The position numbers and the translations under genes are program-made. Positions 31,039 through 35,052 of a stretch of DNA of 35,052 nt are shown one piece after another. How positions within the stretch are numbered: position 1 is the first letter of the stretch; the number at the start of each line of letters is the position of its first letter. This DNA comes from an uncultured Acetobacteraceae bacterium (lineage in GTDB: Bacteria; Pseudomonadota; Alphaproteobacteria; Acetobacterales; Acetobacteraceae): the NCBI GenBank assembly GCA_903924985.1, contig CAIYDT010000081.1, forward strand, positions 1 through 35,052, read 5' to 3'. The notes beneath the pieces were generated by a model that did not search any database, was not told the origin of the DNA, and was given only the letters and a program-made list of their open reading frames with translations.

Positions 31039-32889
31039 ATGGATGCCGCCAACCTGCCGCTGGCACTGCCGCGGGGGATTCACCTCGGCGCGCTGTTGTC
31101 GGTGTTCGGGACGCTGCTGTTCGCCGAAGTCGTGGCGCCGGAGGCGATGCGTCTCCGGTTACTGCGCCACGCTCGCATCGGCGCCTTGGTCGCGCTGGCG
31201 GCGGGGGCGGCATGGTTCGCGGCGCAGGCGGCCGTTTTCGCCGATTCATGGGACCTGCCGGCCGCCATCCCCGCGACGGCGCTCTACTCCCGGTTCGGTC
31301 ATACCCTGGCGCTGCGCCTGCTGCTGATGACCATCGTGCCGTTTTTAATCGCAGTCCCAAGGGTCGGCAGTTGGCTCGCACTCATTTCCACCGGCATGGC
31401 ACTTTCGATGCAAGGCGTAATGGGCCACGCCGGCGCGGCCGAGGGCAACGAGGTGTTCGGCCTGATCGCCTCCGAAGCGCTGCATCTGCTGGCAGCCGGC
31501 GCCTGGCTGGGGGCGCTGCTGCCGCTGCTTCTCTGCCTGTCCGCCGTCTCACCCCATGAGGCTCGGCTGGCAGCGGAGCGGTTTTCACCGATCGGGCTGG
31601 CGGCGGTGCTGGTCATCGCCGGCACCGCGGTCGTGCAGGCCGTCGCGCTGATTGGCGGATTCCCAAATCTGATCGGCACCGCCTACGGGCGGACGGCGTT
31701 GGTCAAGTTGGGGTTGTTCCTGCTGATGCTGGGCTTCGCGGTGTGGAACAGGCTGTCGCTCACCGACCGGCTCGACGCCGAGAACCCCGCCCCTGCCCGC
31801 CGGTTGTTGTTCATCTCCGTCGCAATCGAGACGGGTTGCGGCCTGCTGGTGGTGCTGACCGCCGGCCTGCTGGCTTCCCTGGTGCCAGGGGTTCACGAGC
31901 AACCGGTCTGGCCCTTTACCTGGCGCCCCAGCCTGGAAGCATTGGCCGATCCGGATTTGCGGCAGGAGGTCGCGGTGGCATTGCTGGCGGTTGGCGCCGG
32001 CTTGGCCGCGGTCGCACTCGGCTGCATCGCCCGGCGGTTCCGGGTCGCGGCGCTGCTGCTCGCGGTGCCGCTTATCGTCTGGCAGGCGCCATCCCTGGGG
32101 TTGTTGCTGGTGGAGGCCTACCCGACCAGTTACCTGACATCCCCCTCCGGCTTCAGCGCCGCATCGATCGTGCGCGGGCAAACGGTGTTCGCCGCCAATT
32201 GCGCCGCCTGCCATGGCGCGGGCGGCGAGGGGAACGGGCCGGTTTCGGCGGGCCTGCGTATCAAGCCCGCCGACCTGACAGCGGGACATTTGTGGGACCA
32301 TAAGGACGGCGAACTGTTCTGGTGGATCGGCCATGGCATCGAGAACCCGGAAGGCGGCGTGGCAATGCCCGGCTTTGCCGCGACCCTGACCGAGGACGAC
32401 CGCTGGGCGGCGATCGACTTCGTCCGAACGCTGAACGCCGGCGCGTCGTTACAACTCAGCGGGTCCTGGTCCCACCCGGTGCCAGCGCCCGACCTCCCCA
32501 TCGTCTGCAACAATGGATCGGCCGATCGTCTGAGCGAACTGCGTGGACAGTTCGTGCGGATCGTAACAACCTCCGGCGCGGCGACTGCCCCGGCCGGCAC
32601 TGCGATCCTCCGGCTGGACCGCATCACCAACGGCGCGCCCCCGCCAGACGCCTGCGCCTCGGCAAGCGCCGAGGCCTGGGGGGCCTATGCAGCGGTGGCG
32701 GGCGTCAACCCGGACGCGTTGGCGGGAACAGAATTCCTGATCGACCCGGCGGGCTGGCTGCGCGCGGCACATGGCCCCAAACAAGGGCCAGACTGGAATG
32801 ACCCGCCCGTGCTAAGCGCCGCGTTTCGCGACCTGCGGGAGCAACCCATCTCCGGAGCCCTGGGAGGCATCCATGTCCATGGACACTGA
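31039..32889 (+). CDS. copD: CopD copper-transport protein fused to cytochrome c and a thioredoxin-like tail
   Basis: The N-terminal part (about 1-360) has eight or more membrane spans and CopD landmarks: GIHLGALLSVFGTLLFAEVV, SEALHLLAAGAWLGALLPLL and GRTALVKLGLFLLMLGF. A c-type cytochrome domain follows, with heme motif CAACH at 388-392 and axial M443 in VAMPGF. The last 140 residues (LSELRGQFVRIVTT... then EFLIDPAGWLRA) look like a thioredoxin or SCO fold that has lost its cysteines, and the protein ends HVHGH. CopD moves copper across the inner membrane; an attached heme and SCO-like tail on the periplasmic side suggests copper redox or delivery, which is an inference. It overlaps the SCO gene by 17 nt. 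Confidence 0.88.
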   Translation: MDAANLPLALPRGIHLGALLSVFGTLLFAEVVAPEAMRLRLLRHARIGALVALAAGAAWFAAQAAVFADSWDLPAAIPATALYSRFGHTLALRLLLMTIVPFLIAVPRVGSWLALISTGMALSMQGVMGHAGAAEGNEVFGLIASEALHLLAAGAWLGALLPLLLCLSAVSPHEARLAAERFSPIGLAAVLVIAGTAVVQAVALIGGFPNLIGTAYGRTALVKLGLFLLMLGFAVWNRLSLTDRLDAENPAPARRLLFISVAIETGCGLLVVLTAGLLASLVPGVHEQPVWPFTWRPSLEALADPDLRQEVAVALLAVGAGLAAVALGCIARRFRVAALLLAVPLIVWQAPSLGLLLVEAYPTSYLTSPSGFSAASIVRGQTVFAANCAACHGAGGEGNGPVSAGLRIKPADLTAGHLWDHKDGELFWWIGHGIENPEGGVAMPGFAATLTEDDRWAAIDFVRTLNAGASLQLSGSWSHPVPAPDLPIVCNNGSADRLSELRGQFVRIVTTSGAATAPAGTAILRLDRITNGAPPPDACASASAEAWGAYAAVAGVNPDALAGTEFLIDPAGWLRAAHGPKQGPDWNDPPVLSAAFRDLREQPISGALGGIHVHGH

Positions 32890-33493
32890 CGAAACCCCGA
32901 AAGCCGGCGGCCCCGGCAGGTTGTATGCGGCCATCGGCCTTGCGATGGCGCTGCTGCTGATCGGCACCGGGGCTTATATGTGGTTCTCCGGCGGGACACC
33001 CGCCGGGATCACAGTCGGCGGGCCTTTCGCCCTGCAAAACGGCGACGGCAAGCCGGTCAGCGACAAGGATTTCCGTGGCAAGTACATGCTGGTGTACTTC
33101 GGCTACACCTACTGTCCGGACGTCTGCCCCACCACCCTGAACGCCGTCGCGGATGCCATGGACAAACTGGGGCCCAAGGCCGACCGGATCCGGCCGCTGT
33201 TCATCACGGTGGACCCGAAGCGGGACTCGCCCGCCGTGGTGAAGCAGTTCGCGGCAGCCTTCGGACCACGCATGGAAGGGCTGACCGGGTCCGTGGAGCA
33301 AATCGCCACCGTCGCGAAGGAATACCGCGTATACTACGCGGAACATCGCACCGGCCCGGGACCGGACGACTACACGATGGACCACAGCTCCGTGCTGTAT
33401 TTGATGGGGCCGGACGGCCGCTTTATCGCGCCGATCCGAGCCGACATGGCAGCCGACCAGATGGCGGCTTCGCTGGCGAAGCTGGTGTCTTAA
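32873..33493 (+). CDS. SCO1/SenC-family copper chaperone
   Basis: A single N-terminal span (about 18-37) anchors a periplasmic thioredoxin fold. The copper ligands are C81 and C85 in YCPDVCP and H171 in MDHSS. ITVDPKRDSP and VLYLMGPDGRF are standard. SCO proteins deliver copper to the CuA site of cytochrome oxidase or reduce its cysteines. It begins inside the end of the CopD fusion and is the last gene of the copper operon. A 114-bp gap without features follows. Confidence 0.94.
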   Translation: MSMDTDETPKAGGPGRLYAAIGLAMALLLIGTGAYMWFSGGTPAGITVGGPFALQNGDGKPVSDKDFRGKYMLVYFGYTYCPDVCPTTLNAVADAMDKLGPKADRIRPLFITVDPKRDSPAVVKQFAAAFGPRMEGLTGSVEQIATVAKEYRVYYAEHRTGPGPDDYTMDHSSVLYLMGPDGRFIAPIRADMAADQMAASLAKLVS

Positions 33494-33607
33494 GGCACCA
33501 CCGGCTCAACCGCGCGCGGCAGGCGGTCCACCTGCGTGCGCCAGTTCATGCCCGCCATGAACCGGGGGCATGCCGACCCATAGCGGTCCCCGCCGTCCGG
33601 GTCGCTG

Positions 33608-34174
33608 TTACCAGTGGCGGTATGGCCGCCCGTAATACCCGCCGCCGATCACGATGCCCGGCGCGTAGCCGTAGCCATAGTACGGGGCGGGGTATGGGTA
33701 TGGATATGGCGCCGCATAGGACGCCGGGGCGCTCTGCACCGAATTGCCGTAAGCGTACATACACTGGGTGTAGGCCGTGTCGTACTGCAGCTGCGACGCG
33801 TAACCGCCGCGCGCCGCGTTGTTGGCCCCCGCGGCGCTGCCCACCAGCAGGCCGGCCCCGGCGCCCACCGCCGCCCCGGCGCCCGCGTTGCCGCTGGCTG
33901 ACCCAATCAAAGCCCCCGCCGCCGCGCCCACCGCGGTGCCGACAACCGCACTGCCCACCGCATTGTTTTGTGCCTGCATCGCGGATTCACCCGCGCCGCT
34001 GGTTTGTGCCGCGGACTGGCGGCAATAGATGTCCTCCCGCTGGAACGCCTCGAATGACTTGCCCTGCGGCGGCAGTGCCATCACGTTCGGCCCGCTGGGC
34101 GGCGGCACAACGCAGCCGGTCAGGAGAACCGCGGAGGTCAGGGCAACAGGCAGTCCGAAGCGGCGCATCGTCAT
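33608..34174 (-). CDS. Glycine-zipper lipoprotein, 188 aa
   Basis: The signal peptide ends in a lipobox, LLTGC (Cys21), so the protein is lipid-anchored in the envelope. Residues about 73-118 form alternating Gly/Ala zippers (GSAVVGTAVGAAAGALIGSA and further copies), as in 17-kDa antigen/SlyB-like outer-membrane proteins. Cysteines in DIYCRQSA and TQCMYAYG flank that region. The C-terminus is a Tyr/Pro/Gly run (PYPYPYPAPYYGYGYAPG). AAGGAA precedes the ATG at 34174. It probably helps envelope integrity; the exact role is unknown. It converges with the copper operon. Confidence 0.87.
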   Translation of the reverse strand: MTMRRFGLPVALTSAVLLTGCVVPPPSGPNVMALPPQGKSFEAFQREDIYCRQSAAQTSGAGESAMQAQNNAVGSAVVGTAVGAAAGALIGSASGNAGAGAAVGAGAGLLVGSAAGANNAARGGYASQLQYDTAYTQCMYAYGNSVQSAPASYAAPYPYPYPAPYYGYGYAPGIVIGGGYYGRPYRHW

Positions 34175-34463
34175 GGTTCCTTCGTCAGGGTCGTGGCCCG
34201 AGCAGATTACCCGAGGCCCGGTTTACCGGGGGTAACATAGTGTGTCCCTGAGCCGATACGAGGTGTGTCACCGATCGAATGCGGCTGTCATTGACTTGGG
34301 TCGGCCGAACGCCGTTCAATCCGATCCTGTCCCTAATCAAAAAAGGGACCCGGAAAACGGGCGCCTAGGGACGACAGGGAAGGACATAGCCATGTCGACG
34401 ACGACAATGGACGCACCGACCGTACGCAAGCCACTGCGCCACACCACATGGCGAGGCGGACTG

Positions 34464-35052
34464 ATGGGTTCGGACTATCTGTGGGCGCTCGCTTTCCTTA
34501 CGCCGTATATCGCCGTCTTCCTGGCCTTCGTGATTTACCCCGTGGGCTACGGGCTTTGGCTGGGCAGCAACATCGCCAGCTACAAGGCGCTGTTCGCCGA
34601 TCCGATCTACCCCGAGACCGTGCTGAACACCCTGATCTATCTGGGCGTAGCGGTGAACACCAAGATGCTGCTGGCGCTGCTGTTGTCGGGTTTCTTCATG
34701 CGCCCGGGCTGGTGGCCGAAGCTGCTGCTGCTGGTGTTTATCCTACCCTGGGCGGTGCCTGGCATCCCCAGCATGATCTCCATCCACTGGATGCTGAACG
34801 GCCAATGGGGGCTGGTGAACAACACCATCTGGGACCTGTTCCAGATGGACGGACCGCCTTGGCTGGACCAGTCCACCCTGGCGCTGGCGTCCGTCATCTA
34901 CGCCCATATCTGGAAGTGGCTACCCTTCTGGACCATCATCCTGCTGGCCGGCCGCATGGCCATACCCAAGGAGCTGTATGAGGCAGCCGACGTCGACGGC
35001 GCCTCGGCGTTGGACCGCTTCACCAACGTGACCTGGCCGCTGATGGCGAGCC
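34464..35052 (+). CDS. Sugar-type ABC transporter permease (MalF/UgpA-like), partial
   Basis: The frame starting at the ATG at 34464 (MGSDYLWALAFLTPYIAVFL) stays open to the window end. It has several spans (AVFLAFVIYPVGYGLWLG, LLLLVFILPWAVPGIPSMIS) and the permease loop EAADVDGAS that docks on the ATPase. Upstream, an ATG at 34393 with a good GGGAAGG site opens MSTTTMDAPTVRKPLR, which runs out of frame at about 34440. Adding one base there would join both into PLRHTTWRGGLMGSD, as expected for a MalF-type N-terminus. So either 34464 is the real start or a 1-nt deletion is present. Substrate-binding, ATPase and second permease genes should lie downstream. Confidence 0.82.
   Translation, partial: MGSDYLWALAFLTPYIAVFLAFVIYPVGYGLWLGSNIASYKALFADPIYPETVLNTLIYLGVAVNTKMLLALLLSGFFMRPGWWPKLLLLVFILPWAVPGIPSMISIHWMLNGQWGLVNNTIWDLFQMDGPPWLDQSTLALASVIYAHIWKWLPFWTIILLAGRMAIPKELYEAADVDGASALDRFTNVTWPLMAS

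Noticed and set aside
34448-34981. 177-aa plus-strand frame at the window end
   Set aside because: It is a shifted shadow of the ABC permease, which shows membrane spans and the EAA loop in its own frame.

Overview
The window reads as chromosomal DNA of a GC-rich alphaproteobacterium, most likely of the Acetobacteraceae/Rhodospirillales. The overlapping trpB-trpA-accD-folC run, frequent GTG starts, PAS_7-rich signalling proteins and the copper/SCO set fit that group, but the genus is an inference. No rRNA, tRNA or CRISPR array was seen.

Layout. Positions 1-4650 are an accessory patchwork. They hold an exported protein, a serine recombinase, a low-GC membrane protein, a small-membrane-protein gene split by a 199-bp MITE, two copies of a lyase 3' end (a 51-bp direct repeat, 49/51 identical), a displaced copy of the amidase 3' end, and a MazF-type toxin-antitoxin pair. 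Positions 4652-8333 carry an amidase divergent from a uronate dehydrogenase - GST - VOC protein operon. Positions 8390-12736 (minus strand) hold the coupled trpB-trpA-accD-folC operon and a possible 26-aa membrane peptide. Next come pckA, a PaiB-like flavoprotein, a Cys-phosphatase, a FrnE-like DsbA protein, an O-acetylhomoserine sulfhydrylase, a DMT exporter, a GNAT enzyme and an OmpR-type regulator (13199-20673).

Positions 20714-23910 contain two tandem 2-hydroxyacid dehydrogenases followed by a GrdB/PrdB-family gene. That gene is interrupted by one in-frame UGA, at the place where the family carries selenocysteine. A cysteine sits three codons later and a SECIS-like hairpin starts 5 nt after the UGA, so I read it as one 401-residue selenoprotein. 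This is the most interesting item here.

A convergent alpha/beta hydrolase (24847-23954) and a 1360-aa hybrid histidine kinase with five PAS-type modules and one GAF (25147-29229) follow. Positions 29318-33493 form a copper-handling operon: a DUF2946 protein, an unrecognised exported protein, CopC, a CopD-cytochrome c-thioredoxin-like fusion, and SCO1. The window closes with a glycine-zipper lipoprotein (minus strand) and the first part of a sugar-type ABC permease whose 5' end looks frameshifted.

Assignments come from reading motifs, codon frames, start sites and repeats directly. No database search was possible. Functions are family-level unless an active-site motif is cited.
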